Source: Leptospira wolffii serovar Khorat str. Khorat-H2
GTDB taxonomy: Bacteria > Spirochaetota > Leptospiria > Leptospirales > Leptospiraceae
Direction: 5' to 3'
DNA length: 64,000 nucleotides
NCBI RefSeq assembly: GCF_000306115.2
Contig: NZ_AKWX02000012.1
Coordinates: 124,001-188,000 of the forward strand
The translations under genes and the position numbers were made by a program. Numbering within the stretch: position 1 is the first letter of the stretch; each line of letters begins with the position of its first letter. The notes beneath the pieces were generated by a model. It saw nothing but the letters and a program-made list of their open reading frames with translations. It searched no databases and was not told where the DNA came from. Shown in pieces: positions 1-9,911 of this stretch.

Positions 1-124
1 TCACTCCGAAGGCTTCTTGTAGGAGGAGTAGACCCGGGCCGGGAGAATTTTCCGGATAGGCCGCGTATATCGGCATGGTCCCGTGAGGAGTTTGGATCTG
101 GACGGTCTCGGTTCGAATCGACAT
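1..124 (-). CDS. Dienelactone hydrolase family protein, N-terminal fragment (partial)
   Basis: Reading the minus strand from an ATG at 124 gives about 41 residues, beginning MSIRTETVQIQTPHG and continuing through a GLLLLQEAFGV segment that runs off the window edge. This layout, a short beta strand and then a hydrophobic strand ending in QEAFGV or QEIFGV, is typical of the N-terminus of dienelactone hydrolase / carboxymethylenebutenolidase alpha/beta hydrolases. An AGGAAA ribosome binding site lies just upstream. The catalytic Cys/Asp/His lie outside the window, so activity cannot be judged. It is transcribed divergently from the ChaN-like gene, with about 130 bases between them for both promoters. 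Confidence 0.75.
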   Translation of the reverse strand, partial: MSIRTETVQIQTPHGTMPIYAAYPENSPGPGLLLLQEAFGV

Positions 125-256
125 ACAAATTTCCTAATGCGGTCTAAAGGCTTTCGCCTAAGAAATACAATTTGATTTCCCGATTTGTCGAGTCCTTTCC
201 AAGAATAGGAAGGGATTAATTCTTTTCTTTTTTCGGGTAGGATCCATGCTCGTAAC

Positions 257-1120
257 ATGTACTTTCGTAAGATTCTTCTCGTGCTTGTTCTTCCCTCCTT
301 GGTTTTTGCGGAAGAAGCTCCTATATCGTCTCCTGAAATCTACGATACTAAGACCAAGACTCGTACTTCCTGGGCTTCGATCGAAGAAAGAGTCAAGGAT
401 GCGGACGTAATCGTGTTCGGAGAGGAGCATAACGACTCTAAAGGTCATGCATGGAAATTGGAAGCCTTAAAAAGACTCTCTGCGAAGTATCCGATTTCAC
501 TTTCTCTCGAAATGTTGGAACGGGACCAACAAAGATCCGTGGACGAGTTCGCTCGGGACGAGATCACGGAGAAAGGGTTTCTGAATTCTGGGAAATTCTG
601 GCCGAACTACCAAACGGATTATCATCCTTTGGTAATGTTCGCCAAAGAAAACCGGATCCCGATTCTAGCGGCAAACGCTCCGAAAAAATACGTGAATCTG
701 GTATCCTCCAAGGGGATAGGTGCTTTGTATAAGATTCGTTCTCCATATTTGCCTCCTCGCTATCTTTACAAGATGCATAGACAGAAGGAATACGAGGAAT
801 TGGTATTATCCGCGATGAGCGGTCATTCGGTCGGGATGAATTTCGATCCGGAAAAGTTTTTGGATTCCCAGTATGTATGGGACGCAAGCATGTCGGATGC
901 GATCGCAAACGCTTTCTATGCGAACGGGAGAAAGGTCTTCCAGGTAAACGGGAGATTTCATACGGATTCCGGGCTTGGTTTGACGCATAGACTCCGCCAA
1001 TACGGATTGAAGGTTTTAGTTCTAAGTATTTTTCCCGGTTTCGAGGGGGAGAATCTAACCGATAAGGATTGGGCTCTCGGAGATTTCGTGATTCTTAGCG
1101 AAAGAAAACCTCTTCCGTAA
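257..1120 (+). CDS. ChaN / DUF399 family (haem-binding uptake-like) protein
   Basis: The 287-residue product has an N-terminal signal peptide (MYFRKILLVLVLPSLVFA, probable cleavage before EE). It carries the hallmarks of the ChaN/DUF399 family: a GEEHNDSKGH motif near residue 55, a SLEMLERDQQ segment, the internal YHPLVMFAKENRIPILAANAP block and a late VNGRFHTDSGLG motif. Members resemble the Campylobacter ChaN lipoprotein implicated in haem or iron handling, and the fold is related to the Tiki/TraB superfamily. No lipobox is visible, so a soluble periplasmic protein is likely. The gene stands alone ahead of the penicillin-binding protein gene. The family call is firm; the substrate is unknown. 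Confidence 0.8.
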   Translation: MYFRKILLVLVLPSLVFAEEAPISSPEIYDTKTKTRTSWASIEERVKDADVIVFGEEHNDSKGHAWKLEALKRLSAKYPISLSLEMLERDQQRSVDEFARDEITEKGFLNSGKFWPNYQTDYHPLVMFAKENRIPILAANAPKKYVNLVSSKGIGALYKIRSPYLPPRYLYKMHRQKEYEELVLSAMSGHSVGMNFDPEKFLDSQYVWDASMSDAIANAFYANGRKVFQVNGRFHTDSGLGLTHRLRQYGLKVLVLSIFPGFEGENLTDKDWALGDFVILSERKPLP

Positions 1121-1168
1121 CACTTTCTTGCTTGTAGGAGGAGACATTTCCTCCGAAATTTACTAGGG

Positions 1169-3832
1169 ATGTTGGAAACTAAGGTACGCAATCTTACTGA
1201 TCCTAGGTTCGAATGCCTTTCTTGCGGAACAGTCTCCCGTCTGCCTGAAGGAGTTCCTACAGGTACCGTATTCAAACTCACCTGCTACCGATGCGGAAAC
1301 AAGGCCTTAGTCCAACTACAGCCGAAGGCTCCCGAACCAGTAACGGATCGACCTTTTCCTAAGGCGGATCCTCCCATTTTTTCCCGCAATCCTGAGTTCC
1401 AAAATTCGGAAAACAAGAAGCCTTCTAAAGAGAAAGAGGAAAGCTTCGGGGAGAAAATCAGCGGCTTAATTTCTTCCTGGAAAAAGAAGCTTTCTCCCGA
1501 GTCCGGCGAGGAGAGGCCTTGGTTTCAAAGAGTGAAAACGGGGGTCGAGTACGGCTCCCCGACGGAATTCCATCGTCCGATCAAGACCCTTGCGGAAAGG
1601 CTCGTGGAAAGAGGAAAGAAATTCAGTTTTCCTCGATTTCGACTTAACTTTTGGCTAATAGTTTTACCGGTTCCTTTCGCTCTCGCTTTTCTGATTTTCT
1701 TCTGGATGGGGGTCATACAGAGAGAAGGAGAAATCCAGGGTTTATTAAATATTTTTTATATTCATCAGCCTACCGTAATTTACGATAGGGACGGCAAGAA
1801 AGTTTCTGAGATATTCGGTAAGAAGACAAGTAATCTGGAATGGGACGCCTATCCGGAAAATCTGAAGAAGATGGTCCTTCTCGTGGAGGATAGGAGCTTT
1901 TTCTCCCACGGCGGGATCCATTATTCCTCCGTATTGCGTGCCTTCTTCGTAAACGTCACTAGTTTTAGATTCAAGCAAGGCGCGTCCACCATTACCCAGC
2001 AGTTGGCAAGGATCCTATTGAACGATCGGGAAAAAAGCCTCGGTCGTAAACTCAAGGAAGCTCAACTTGCTTACGCCTTGGAGTCTTCTTTGAACAAAGA
2101 GCAGATTCTATTACATTATATGAATAATGTTTATTTAGGACACGGAGCTTTCGGGTTTGCAAGCGCATCCGATTTCTATTTTGGAAAGAAACCGAAGGAT
2201 CTGAATGTTTCCGAAATGATCGTTCTCGCCTCCCTTGCTTCCGCTCCGAATCGTTTTTCTCCCTTAAAAAACCCGGATCTTTCTCTGGGAAGAGTGGAAG
2301 CTATCCTAAAATCTTTGGAGAATGACGGCGCCCTTAAGGAAGACTTAAGGCCTTCCATGAGGGAATTATACCAGGCGTTCAATACTCGTTCTCCCGGAGA
2401 GACTGTTTACGGAAACCGTAAGGACGATTCTCCTTATGTGACCGAACATGTACGAAAGTTCCTGCAGACGCTGTATCCTGATACGAATATCTACGAGAGC
2501 GGAGGATTTTCCGTTTACACTACGATTTCCCAGCCGGTGCAGGCGGAGTTGCAGAAGATCGTCAAAGCGCATGTGGAAAGGATCACCAAATCCGGACAAG
2601 TTAGACGAAATAGGCTCACCGACCCGGGGAAGGATTCCGAAGCCAATCCCTTCCGGAATTTGGTCGCGGATATTTCTCCCGCATTGGAATTATTCATAGA
2701 TACGGATAGATTCGCTTCTACAAACGGAGACAGCGGATTGCAGGCGGCCGTGGTAGCCGTGGATCCTCAGACCGGAGACATCTTGCTGATGCACGGAGGG
2801 ACGGAATTCAAATCGGATAACCAATTCTCCCGAGCCACCGGGATGTATAGACAGACCGGATCCACGATCAAGCCCATTCTTTACGCTGAGGCCATCGATT
2901 CCGGGATGGCGAATCCGGCGACACGTATTTTGGATGCTCCTTTGATCTATAGAAATTCCGTGTCCAATTGGATGCCGGAGAATATAGGAAATCAATATGA
3001 CGGGGATATTTCTCTTCGGGTAGCTTTGGCAAAATCCAAAAATACAGCCGCGGTTCAGATCGCCGAAAAACTCGGATTAGGCGAGATCTCGGAAACTTTC
3101 GAACGCTTTTTCTTTCCGGAGGAGAAGGTTCTAAAAAATCGTTTTCGTAGGGATTTGTCTTTGGCCTTGGGTTCCTTGGAACTTTCTCCTTTGGAGATGG
3201 CCTCCGCCTATTCCGCTTTTGCGAACGATGGAAATATCGTGAGGCCGCATCTGATCGAGAAGGTGGTCGATAGATCGGGTAACGTGGTTTTCCAAAGAAA
3301 GGACCAGGACGAATTTAACTTGAAATGGCCTCAGATTCGGAAAGCGATCTCCCCTCCGACTGCGGAGATCATGGTGGACTTATTGCACGGAAGTGCGAAC
3401 CATGCCGGAGTTAGAAATACCGGCTATAAAGGAGAAGTGGCGGGTAAAACCGGGACTACCAACGAATATAGGGACGCTTGGTTCGTGGGAGTGAGACCCG
3501 GAATCTCCATGGCGGTGTGGTTGGGATACGACTCTCCGAGTTTCGGAATGGGGCAATCTGCGTTAGGCGGAACTATCGCTGCTCCTTTATGGGGAACGAT
3601 CGCGAAATTATTCGATTCCGCGGAATCGGGAGATAAGGAAGAGAGAAGAAAATACCAATTCTCCCAAAGGGCCGTTACTGTGGCGATTTGTCCGGAATCC
3701 GGAAAGTTGCCCGGTCCGGATTGCCCGAAGAAGACGAACGAAATATTTCATCCTTCTTATGTTCCTTCCGAGATTTGTCCTTTGACCCATAAGTCGGATG
3801 CAAAACAGGAGATCATTAAGAATGTCTTTTAA
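1169..3832 (+). CDS. Class A penicillin-binding protein 1A with N-terminal zinc ribbon
   Basis: A bifunctional peptidoglycan synthase of 887 residues. A transmembrane segment spans about 161-183. The glycosyltransferase domain carries [10 protein letters not shown] (catalytic Glu240) and the [12 protein letters not shown] signature near 270-281. The transpeptidase domain has the SxxK motif at Ser565-Lys568, SxN at 623-625 and KTG at 760-762. Unusually, the cytoplasmic end is about 160 residues long and begins with two CxxC pairs (Cys16/19 and Cys39/42) resembling a zinc ribbon. The start has no well-spaced ribosome binding site (an AGGAGG lies about 28 bases upstream), but the ribbon lies in frame right after it. 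The next gene begins inside the last codons, suggesting translational coupling. Confidence 0.93.
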   Translation: MLETKVRNLTDPRFECLSCGTVSRLPEGVPTGTVFKLTCYRCGNKALVQLQPKAPEPVTDRPFPKADPPIFSRNPEFQNSENKKPSKEKEESFGEKISGLISSWKKKLSPESGEERPWFQRVKTGVEYGSPTEFHRPIKTLAERLVERGKKFSFPRFRLNFWLIVLPVPFALAFLIFFWMGVIQREGEIQGLLNIFYIHQPTVIYDRDGKKVSEIFGKKTSNLEWDAYPENLKKMVLLVEDRSFFSHGGIHYSSVLRAFFVNVTSFRFKQGASTITQQLARILLNDREKSLGRKLKEAQLAYALESSLNKEQILLHYMNNVYLGHGAFGFASASDFYFGKKPKDLNVSEMIVLASLASAPNRFSPLKNPDLSLGRVEAILKSLENDGALKEDLRPSMRELYQAFNTRSPGETVYGNRKDDSPYVTEHVRKFLQTLYPDTNIYESGGFSVYTTISQPVQAELQKIVKAHVERITKSGQVRRNRLTDPGKDSEANPFRNLVADISPALELFIDTDRFASTNGDSGLQAAVVAVDPQTGDILLMHGGTEFKSDNQFSRATGMYRQTGSTIKPILYAEAIDSGMANPATRILDAPLIYRNSVSNWMPENIGNQYDGDISLRVALAKSKNTAAVQIAEKLGLGEISETFERFFFPEEKVLKNRFRRDLSLALGSLELSPLEMASAYSAFANDGNIVRPHLIEKVVDRSGNVVFQRKDQDEFNLKWPQIRKAISPPTAEIMVDLLHGSANHAGVRNTGYKGEVAGKTGTTNEYRDAWFVGVRPGISMAVWLGYDSPSFGMGQSALGGTIAAPLWGTIAKLFDSAESGDKEERRKYQFSQRAVTVAICPESGKLPGPDCPKKTNEIFHPSYVPSEICPLTHKSDAKQEIIKNVF

Positions 3833-5411
3833 CAAAAAGGCATGGAGGTCGTTCCTAATTCTTCTTCTGATCGCGCTGCCCAAGACCTTTTATGCGGTTT
3901 CCTACGAGGACGCATATGCTTTGGAAAAAGAGGCGCCCATATTTGCGATTCCTTTGTACGAAGATGTGGTTCGAACCGCGGGCGCTAACGATGTGAGAAA
4001 GACCGCTTCCACTCGTCTTTACTTTCTATACGAAAAATTTAATAAATATATGCCGGCGTTCCAGTTCCAGAGCAGGGCCGGAACTTTGAAGAATAAAAAA
4101 GGAGAATGGTCCTCCCTGGTTCAGACTTTGACCCAAGGACTGGGAGTCAGTCCTTTCGCGTTGATCGGAGTCGTGAATTCCTGTTCCAAAGAAACTCTCG
4201 CTTGGATCCCACCGGAGCCTACGGTTCATCCCGAGACCGGAGAATTGATCCAGCCCGTTCCACCGGAGCCTTATAAGAGTCTTTCTAAAAAAGAGAACCA
4301 GGCTTTAATTCGACTCTGCTATTCTTTGAAAATGAAGAACAGAGATTACGAGGGATGGGATAATATTTTTGTATTTTTATTTGATAAGGAAATTCTATCC
4401 AGAGATTCGGCTCTTCCTTTATGGGTCGGTTCCGCTTTGCAATCCGGCAAAGGAACTCCTTATAGAAGAATTTTTCTTTCGGGTCGTTTTAAGGATTTAA
4501 GTAACGAATCCAAATCGGATATCTTATTCTTATATGCAAAATTCTTAAGGCAGCAAGGAAAGTTAGAGGCAAGTACGAGATACTTTCTTATGAGCGGGAA
4601 TTATTCCTCTCCTAAACGGGGAAAATGGGAGAGCGCGAAGAACCTTCTTCTTATGGACAGAAAGAAGGAAGCCTGCCTTTCTTACGGAGACTCTTTCTAT
4701 TCCGGAGACGAGTCCGAGATTCTTTTCAAGAAAATCTGCCAGGAAAGCGATTGGGACTGGATCCAAACTTATTTACCTGCGATAAAAATTCTTCTGAAGG
4801 AAAATCCGGATCCCGTATTCGCCTACGCCCAAGAAGGGGGAGGCAAGGTAGGTTACGAAGTATTCTTGAAGCAGATCGGATCCAAGGCAAACGAGAAGGA
4901 CGAAGACTCCGACGACGATTCGGAATCCGCAGAGATGCTTGCCAAACTTTTGCCGAACGAATTTAGGAACAAACTTCCTTTCTGGGATGCGAGAGATAGG
5001 GAAGCGGATCTGATCGTTCCCGATCGTGCTAAATATTTATGCAAAGTGTTTCGTAGACCTTTTTTCGGGCCTCCTTCCATCCAGCCTCAATTTTGTAAGG
5101 AAATTTCTCCGGGCAGTCTCGAAACATTATTATCCGTGGCTGGAGACGAGGATGAGGAAGGAAATTTCGTTTTTGCGGATCCGGCTTACCTTCCCCTTTC
5201 GGTGAAATTCTTTTGGAAAGAAGTTCCTACTTCAGAATCGACTCCTGCGATTAAAACCGTCGGACCTTTCGGTATCCTTGGGCCTTGGAATTTGGATTTT
5301 ATCGTATATCGTAAAGTTCTAAATCGTGCATACGTGGAAATTAGGACAGGTAAGGACCAATATTACGTAATGTCGGTGAAGCCCTCTTTCGTGATCTGGA
5401 GTCGCAATTAG
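3822..5411 (+). CDS. Hypothetical periplasmic protein, possibly helical-repeat
   Basis: The start chosen is the ATG at 3822, which has an AGGAG site 10 bases upstream and gives 529 residues beginning [25 protein letters not shown], a clear signal peptide. It overlaps the penicillin-binding protein stop by 11 bases, so the two genes are probably coupled. The middle contains helix-rich stretches reminiscent of degenerate TPR units (for example around [18 protein letters not shown]) and an acidic run near 370-380. No catalytic motif is recognised. Its position suggests an envelope role linked to cell-wall synthesis, but that is inference from context. Confidence 0.75.
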   Translation: MSFNKKAWRSFLILLLIALPKTFYAVSYEDAYALEKEAPIFAIPLYEDVVRTAGANDVRKTASTRLYFLYEKFNKYMPAFQFQSRAGTLKNKKGEWSSLVQTLTQGLGVSPFALIGVVNSCSKETLAWIPPEPTVHPETGELIQPVPPEPYKSLSKKENQALIRLCYSLKMKNRDYEGWDNIFVFLFDKEILSRDSALPLWVGSALQSGKGTPYRRIFLSGRFKDLSNESKSDILFLYAKFLRQQGKLEASTRYFLMSGNYSSPKRGKWESAKNLLLMDRKKEACLSYGDSFYSGDESEILFKKICQESDWDWIQTYLPAIKILLKENPDPVFAYAQEGGGKVGYEVFLKQIGSKANEKDEDSDDDSESAEMLAKLLPNEFRNKLPFWDARDREADLIVPDRAKYLCKVFRRPFFGPPSIQPQFCKEISPGSLETLLSVAGDEDEEGNFVFADPAYLPLSVKFFWKEVPTSESTPAIKTVGPFGILGPWNLDFIVYRKVLNRAYVEIRTGKDQYYVMSVKPSFVIWSRN

Positions 5412-5421
5412 GGAGAAATTC

Positions 5422-6558
5422 GTGGGAAAACGATCGGTTTACGTTCTATTCTTCTCGGTACTACTATTCGGAGGATGTCGTTCTCAAGAAACCGGAGAAT
5501 TGGTTTTAACCGGAGAATCAACGCTTCGGTTCCGACCGGACTTTTCTTCCAAGGGGAATGAGAAATTAGCGACCGGGGAAAAAGTCGTTATTCAAGAGAA
5601 GGGTGATTTGGTTTCGACTCGGTCCGGTAAATTTCAATGGTTCCGGGTTTTGACTAAGGATGGAAGCGAAGGTTGGATATTCGGCGCCAATGCCAAGTCC
5701 GTAGAGGACTATTTCGGAAAAAAATCCAGGGAATGGCGCCTCGTTAAATCTTTAAGATTATACGATAAAGAAGGTTCTTCGGATAAGGCCCAAGAAGCGG
5801 ACGATGAGCTTGCTGCCGGAACTATATTACGGGAGCTTGATAGAAAAGAAAGATGGATCAAGGTTGAGAATCCGAGCGGCCGAGAACCGAAAGAAGGTTG
5901 GGTCCATACTTTGAATCTGACCACTCAAGAACATTGGGCAAAGTTGGACGAGGAATCCCAGCCTTGTTTCCAGTTAAAGAAATTTGCCGGTTTTTGGTAT
6001 AATGCGGAAGAGGAACTATATATTTGTAGTCCAGGGGAAGGACTGGCCAATCAGTTCGAAGATGCGAGGTCGGAGATACACGGATTCGATAACCTAAAGC
6101 AAACAAAACGAGGCTTTGAGATGGACGGGATGATGTTTACCGACTATGACGAAGGCTCGAGTCCTCCTGAATATAAGATCCAATTAATATCGTTGGGCCC
6201 TTTAAAGTTACGATATATTCTGAATGGTCAGCCAAGGGAATATGTGAAGAATATTCCGACATCCGTAGTTTCAAATGATCTAAAGTTTAGATGGAAAGGA
6301 TCGAACGATAGGTTTCCAGAGGTGGAATTAAATCTTTGCAAAAAGAATTTTGCGAAGGATGAGGATTCGAAAAATTCTCCTCGATCTTTTGATACACTGC
6401 ATATTCTTCGCAATCGTAAGGATTACTACGATAAAAAGATCGATATCATTTTTATACCAGAGATCGCCGAGGCATTTCGGTATGATCCGGAATCGGACAC
6501 GATAGAATGGAGTAAAGTCGTGGATGCTCCCAGGCTGGTGAAGTTGAGTTGCGATTAA
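5422..6558 (+). CDS. SH3-domain lipoprotein
   Basis: Translation from a GTG (GGGAGA site eight bases upstream) gives 378 residues with a lipoprotein signal ending LFGGC, so Cys19 is the probable lipidated residue. Two bacterial SH3-like segments follow, one ending in GWIFGANAKSV near residue 95 and one ending in EGWVHTLNL near 160. The C-terminal 200 residues are not recognised. Bacterial SH3 domains often bind peptidoglycan or peptides. The gene is ten bases downstream of the preceding envelope gene, which suggests a three-gene operon with the penicillin-binding protein. Confidence 0.8.
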   Translation: MGKRSVYVLFFSVLLFGGCRSQETGELVLTGESTLRFRPDFSSKGNEKLATGEKVVIQEKGDLVSTRSGKFQWFRVLTKDGSEGWIFGANAKSVEDYFGKKSREWRLVKSLRLYDKEGSSDKAQEADDELAAGTILRELDRKERWIKVENPSGREPKEGWVHTLNLTTQEHWAKLDEESQPCFQLKKFAGFWYNAEEELYICSPGEGLANQFEDARSEIHGFDNLKQTKRGFEMDGMMFTDYDEGSSPPEYKIQLISLGPLKLRYILNGQPREYVKNIPTSVVSNDLKFRWKGSNDRFPEVELNLCKKNFAKDEDSKNSPRSFDTLHILRNRKDYYDKKIDIIFIPEIAEAFRYDPESDTIEWSKVVDAPRLVKLSCD

Positions 6559-6669
6559 GATACATTCGGAAAATAGAATGTGATTTTCGCTTATTGGTTT
6601 CGGACTTACTGCATGGCCTCTCTTTCGGAATGGTGCATGTAAGTTTGTGAAAAATCTTTCCAATTCTTC

Positions 6670-6855
6670 AGTGAACGGAAATTCGGTTCCTCCGTCTTTC
6701 GATTAAGCGCGCCCCCGCCCATCATCGGGAATAGGGGAGGAGGGCTTGCGGGAAGAAGCCGGGATTTGCTTTAACAGAAAAGTTTCGATCCTGCAACATG
6801 TATTCACTAGTTCAGCGGAATTTTTATTCCATTTACGTGAAATCCATATTGAGCG
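6670..6855. repeat. Dispersed intergenic repeat, copy A
   Basis: This stretch aligns with 61569-61755 over roughly 190 bases. Shared blocks in order are TGAACGGAAATTC, TTCCTCCG, GCCCCC(G/A)CCCATC followed by CGGGA, TAACAGAAA, GCGGAATT and TTACGTGAAATC, then GAAGC/GAAGG purine runs. The surrounding 381 bases between the SH3 lipoprotein and the SRPBCC gene hold nothing else I can support: a plus-strand reading frame across 6746-7123 is antisense to the SRPBCC gene. The function of the repeat is unknown. Confidence 0.6.
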
Positions 6856-6939
6856 AAGGCTATGGATCATTGATTATGAATATAAGGGTGGGATGATAAG
6901 CATTCGCAGTAGTCTTCTTCGGAAGTCCGAATTGATCTC

Positions 6940-7356
6940 TCAGTTCGCTTCGGTATATTTCGCGAAGTTATCCAGTATGGCCTGCCAGCCCCCTCTTTGC
7001 ATCTCGATAGGATTCTGGTTTTCCGGATCGAAGGTAACCGTTACATGGGTTTTATCGCCCTTATCCTCAAAGGTGACAGTTACCTGTCTTTCATCTCCCA
7101 TCGTGTATGTGAAGTTTTTGTGATCGGCGATTGAATCATAGATTGCTCCAAACTCGAATCCAAAACTTCCGTCTTTGGCCTCCATTCTTGCGCTATACTT
7201 GCCGCCCGGTCTCATATCGTTCTTGGCCCAAGGACAATGCCAATCGTCGGTGGCAAAATTCCAGTTAACAATATGAGAAGGATTGGTGTAGTAGTCCCAA
7301 ACCTTTTTGATCTCTGCAGCAATCGTAGCTTGAATTGTGATTTTCTCGGAATTCAT
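6940..7356 (-). CDS. SRPBCC / AHSA1-like START-domain protein
   Basis: The 138-residue product begins MNSEKITIQATIAAEIKKVWDYYTNPSHIVNWNFA, the typical opening of the SRPBCC superfamily (AHSA1 branch, small-ligand binding). The strand pattern continues through MRPGGKYSARMEAKDGSFGFEFGAIYD and ends with GGWQAILDNFAKYTE, which matches the long C-terminal helix of the fold. It covers one whole domain with nothing missing. It is isolated between repeat-rich stretches, so neighbours give no clue to the ligand. No strong ribosome binding site is visible. Confidence 0.82.
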   Translation of the reverse strand: MNSEKITIQATIAAEIKKVWDYYTNPSHIVNWNFATDDWHCPWAKNDMRPGGKYSARMEAKDGSFGFEFGAIYDSIADHKNFTYTMGDERQVTVTFEDKGDKTHVTVTFDPENQNPIEMQRGGWQAILDNFAKYTEAN

Positions 7357-7542
7357 TCTGAAGAATGTAACGGATCTTACTCCCGTGCGGAAAGCATTTT
7401 TACTTATCGGAATCTATCATTTTGGAAAAATGGAATGGCGGATCGTTGAGAATTGGGGATGGCTCTTTGGATTCAAACTGTTCAGGATTGCCGGGAAGCG
7501 AATGTTCGGGTTATGAGAATAGCTTTTGATTTGTCTGCGAAA

Positions 7543-7590
7543 GGAAATTTTATTCCACCGTCTGTGAGTCAAGATCGCCCCCGCCCGGTC
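7543..7590. repeat. Short third match to the dispersed repeat
   Basis: The segment GGAAATTTTATTCCACCGTC and the following AAGATCGCCCCCGCCC echo the first 50 bases of copies A and B. It is too short and diverged to be called a full copy. The 320 bases between the SRPBCC gene and the tandem array (7357-7680) otherwise show no gene I can support. Confidence 0.35.
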
Positions 7591-7680
7591 GTCTTCTCGC
7601 TCTCTAATCGAATTGATTGCAGTGCAGTTTGTCCATTTGATATTTGCCTTCGCGATACTCAGGCACCCTTCGGGTTTTTC

Positions 7681-8301
<621 letters not shown>

Positions 8302-8314
8302 GTTATTGAATGCC

Positions 8315-8342
8315 ATTATTTTTGGCAGGGTGGGTCGGTCAA
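8315..8342 (-). promoter_or_regulatory. Candidate promoter of tRNA-Tyr
   Basis: On the minus strand TTGACC (8342-8337) is followed 16 bases later by AATAAT (8320-8315), five of six matches to the -10 consensus. Transcription would start about seven bases before the tRNA 5' end. The same TTGACC with 16-base spacing stands ahead of tRNA-Lys, which supports the call. Confidence 0.55.
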
Positions 8343-8362
8343 TCTTATTCGCGAAAGGAATG

Positions 8363-8435
8363 AGCTGCCTATAGGAATCGAACCCACAACCGGCTGATTA
8401 CAAATCAGCTGCTCTACCAATTGAGCTAAGGCAGC
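8363..8435 (-). tRNA. tRNA-Thr (anticodon TGT)
   Basis: The 73-base gene has acceptor strands GCTGCCT and AGGCAGC, a D arm with GCTCAATTGGTAGAGC, an anticodon arm CTGAT/TTTGTAA/TCAG reading TGT, and a T loop TTCGATT. The discriminator appears to be T and CCA is not encoded. It lies upstream of tRNA-Tyr on the same strand, 61 bases away. A TTGACC hexamer at 8473-8468 may be its -35, but no good -10 accompanies it. Confidence 0.92.
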
Positions 8436-8524
8436 ATTCTAAGACAGTTTCGGATTCCGACTCGCCGGGTCAATCGATTTTAAAAAGGATTTTCTCCATC
8501 CGAGGCTTCGGGTCCACTGGACAG

Positions 8525-8911
8525 ATGTCCTTGTTTCTCATCAATACCGGAATGACTTGCTCTATCCTATTGTTCTATTTGGGATATTGGTTTCGGTTTC
8601 GCAATAACCGCTTGCACCGAATCTTAAACGGATTCGGAATCCTATTCAATCTGGTAACGGCGGTTTATCTTCTTGGCTTGAAATATCTGGGTGGAGGGAT
8701 GGAGCAGGCGGGACTTGTCGCCACTGTCCCTAGGGAATATGTGGACATTCATCGGGCGATCGCGGCCCTGACTCTCTTGATGATGTTATTGATGGGTTGG
8801 TCCGGATGGATGGGAAAAAAAGAATTCCATAGGAAGCTTCATTTTATTTTTCTACCATTATATACTCTCGTGTACCTCTCGGGGCTTTTTCTGTTCCGTT
8901 CGGGACATTAA
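8525..8911 (+). CDS. Small four-helix membrane protein
   Basis: The 128-residue product has four hydrophobic segments (about 5-20, 35-53, 75-95 and 105-124) with short polar loops and conserved-looking histidines (HRILNG, DIHRAIA, HRKLHF). The helix and histidine arrangement recalls DUF420/cytochrome-b561-like small membrane proteins, but the match is not strong enough to name it. It is followed after 12 bases by the transketolase subunit gene, so the two may be co-transcribed. Confidence 0.65.
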   Translation: MSLFLINTGMTCSILLFYLGYWFRFRNNRLHRILNGFGILFNLVTAVYLLGLKYLGGGMEQAGLVATVPREYVDIHRAIAALTLLMMLLMGWSGWMGKKEFHRKLHFIFLPLYTLVYLSGLFLFRSGH

Positions 8912-8923
8912 TTTTCGGAGTCG

Positions 8924-9757
8924 ATGACCGACATGGAAGAAACCAAGGAAATCAAAGTATTCGCCAATAATATCCGTAAGAACGTAATCAAAATGGTTAC
9001 CGCCGCTAAGTCGGGTCACCCCGGCGGTCCTCTGGGACTCGCGGATATCTACGCGGTTCTATACAAGAAAGTCCTGAATCATAAGCCCTCCGATCCGGAT
9101 TGGGAAGATCGGGATCGTCTGATTCTTTCCAACGGTCACGTTTGCGCGGTTCGTTATGCCGCTATGGCTCAGGCGGGCTTTTTCCCGGAATCCGAACTTC
9201 TTACCTTCCGTAATATCAACTCCAAGCTCCAAGGACATCCATCCACTCGTTATCTCAAAGGAGTGGAGAGTTCTTCCGGGTCTTTGGGACAGGGACTTTC
9301 CGTTTCCGTCGGAATTGCTCTAGGCGCGAGACTCTCCAAGAAGAATTTCAAGGTATACGCTTGTATTTCCGACGGAGAATGTGGAGAAGGCATGACCTGG
9401 GAAGCAGCTCAATCGGCCGCTCATTATAAGACAGACAATCTTATCGCCTTCATGGATAAAAACGGAATCCAAATCGACGGATTCACCAAGGACGTGATGA
9501 ATCTCGAACCTCTGAACAAGAAGTTCGCAGCATTCGGTTGGAACGTGATCGAAGCTAACGGTCATGACGTGGATGCGATCATTGCGGCCTTCGAAAAAGC
9601 TAAGTCGCATTCCGGTTCTCCTACCATTATTCTTTTTGAAACCGTTTTAGGAAAGGGAGTCTCTTTCATGGAAAATTCTCCCGCTTGGCACGGGACTCCT
9701 CCGAATGCGGAGCAAGAGAAGAAAGCTCTCGAGGAACTCGAACAAGTAATCTTTTAA
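8924..9757 (+). CDS. Transketolase, N-terminal (TPP-binding) subunit
   Basis: The 277-residue product is the pyrophosphate-binding half of transketolase. It shows [18 protein letters not shown] near 30, [18 protein letters not shown] near 115, and the TPP/Mg motif [15 protein letters not shown]...DKNG near 149-180, and ends with the [11 protein letters not shown] stretch that closes the N-terminal subunit in split enzymes. The C-terminal subunit gene, normally adjacent, is absent: the next gene encodes an unrelated protein. The partner must lie elsewhere if the enzyme is active. Confidence 0.92.
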   Translation: MTDMEETKEIKVFANNIRKNVIKMVTAAKSGHPGGPLGLADIYAVLYKKVLNHKPSDPDWEDRDRLILSNGHVCAVRYAAMAQAGFFPESELLTFRNINSKLQGHPSTRYLKGVESSSGSLGQGLSVSVGIALGARLSKKNFKVYACISDGECGEGMTWEAAQSAAHYKTDNLIAFMDKNGIQIDGFTKDVMNLEPLNKKFAAFGWNVIEANGHDVDAIIAAFEKAKSHSGSPTIILFETVLGKGVSFMENSPAWHGTPPNAEQEKKALEELEQVIF

Positions 9758-9784
9758 AGATATAATCCAACTACGGAGGGACGC

Positions 9785-9829
9785 ATGCACGAGAAACATG
9801 TGAAGCGTCTCGAAGTAGGGAAGACATAG
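9785..9829 (+). CDS. Possible 14-residue leader-like ORF
   Basis: An ATG preceded by a strong GGAGGGACGC site opens a short frame encoding MHEKHVKRLEVGKT. It sits in the gap between the transketolase subunit and the SirB1-like gene, where a transketolase C-terminal gene might be expected. A weak hairpin (TTCTGCA/TGCAGAA, 9838-9861) follows. It could be a leader peptide, a gene remnant or chance; only the ribosome binding site argues for translation. Confidence 0.25.
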   Translation: MHEKHVKRLEVGKT

Positions 9830-9911
9830 TTAATTTATTCTGCACATCCTTTTTTGCAGAAATTCTCAAGTTCCGAATTGACTTTCGTTTTCCCGGTTGG
9901 ACGTTATTGCT

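Noticed and set aside
1..258. 85-residue minus-strand frame at the window start.
   Set aside because: A different frame over the same bases encodes the recognisable dienelactone hydrolase N-terminus with a proper start and ribosome binding site.
6746..7123. 125-residue plus-strand frame.
   Set aside because: It is antisense to the well-supported SRPBCC gene and lacks recognisable protein character.
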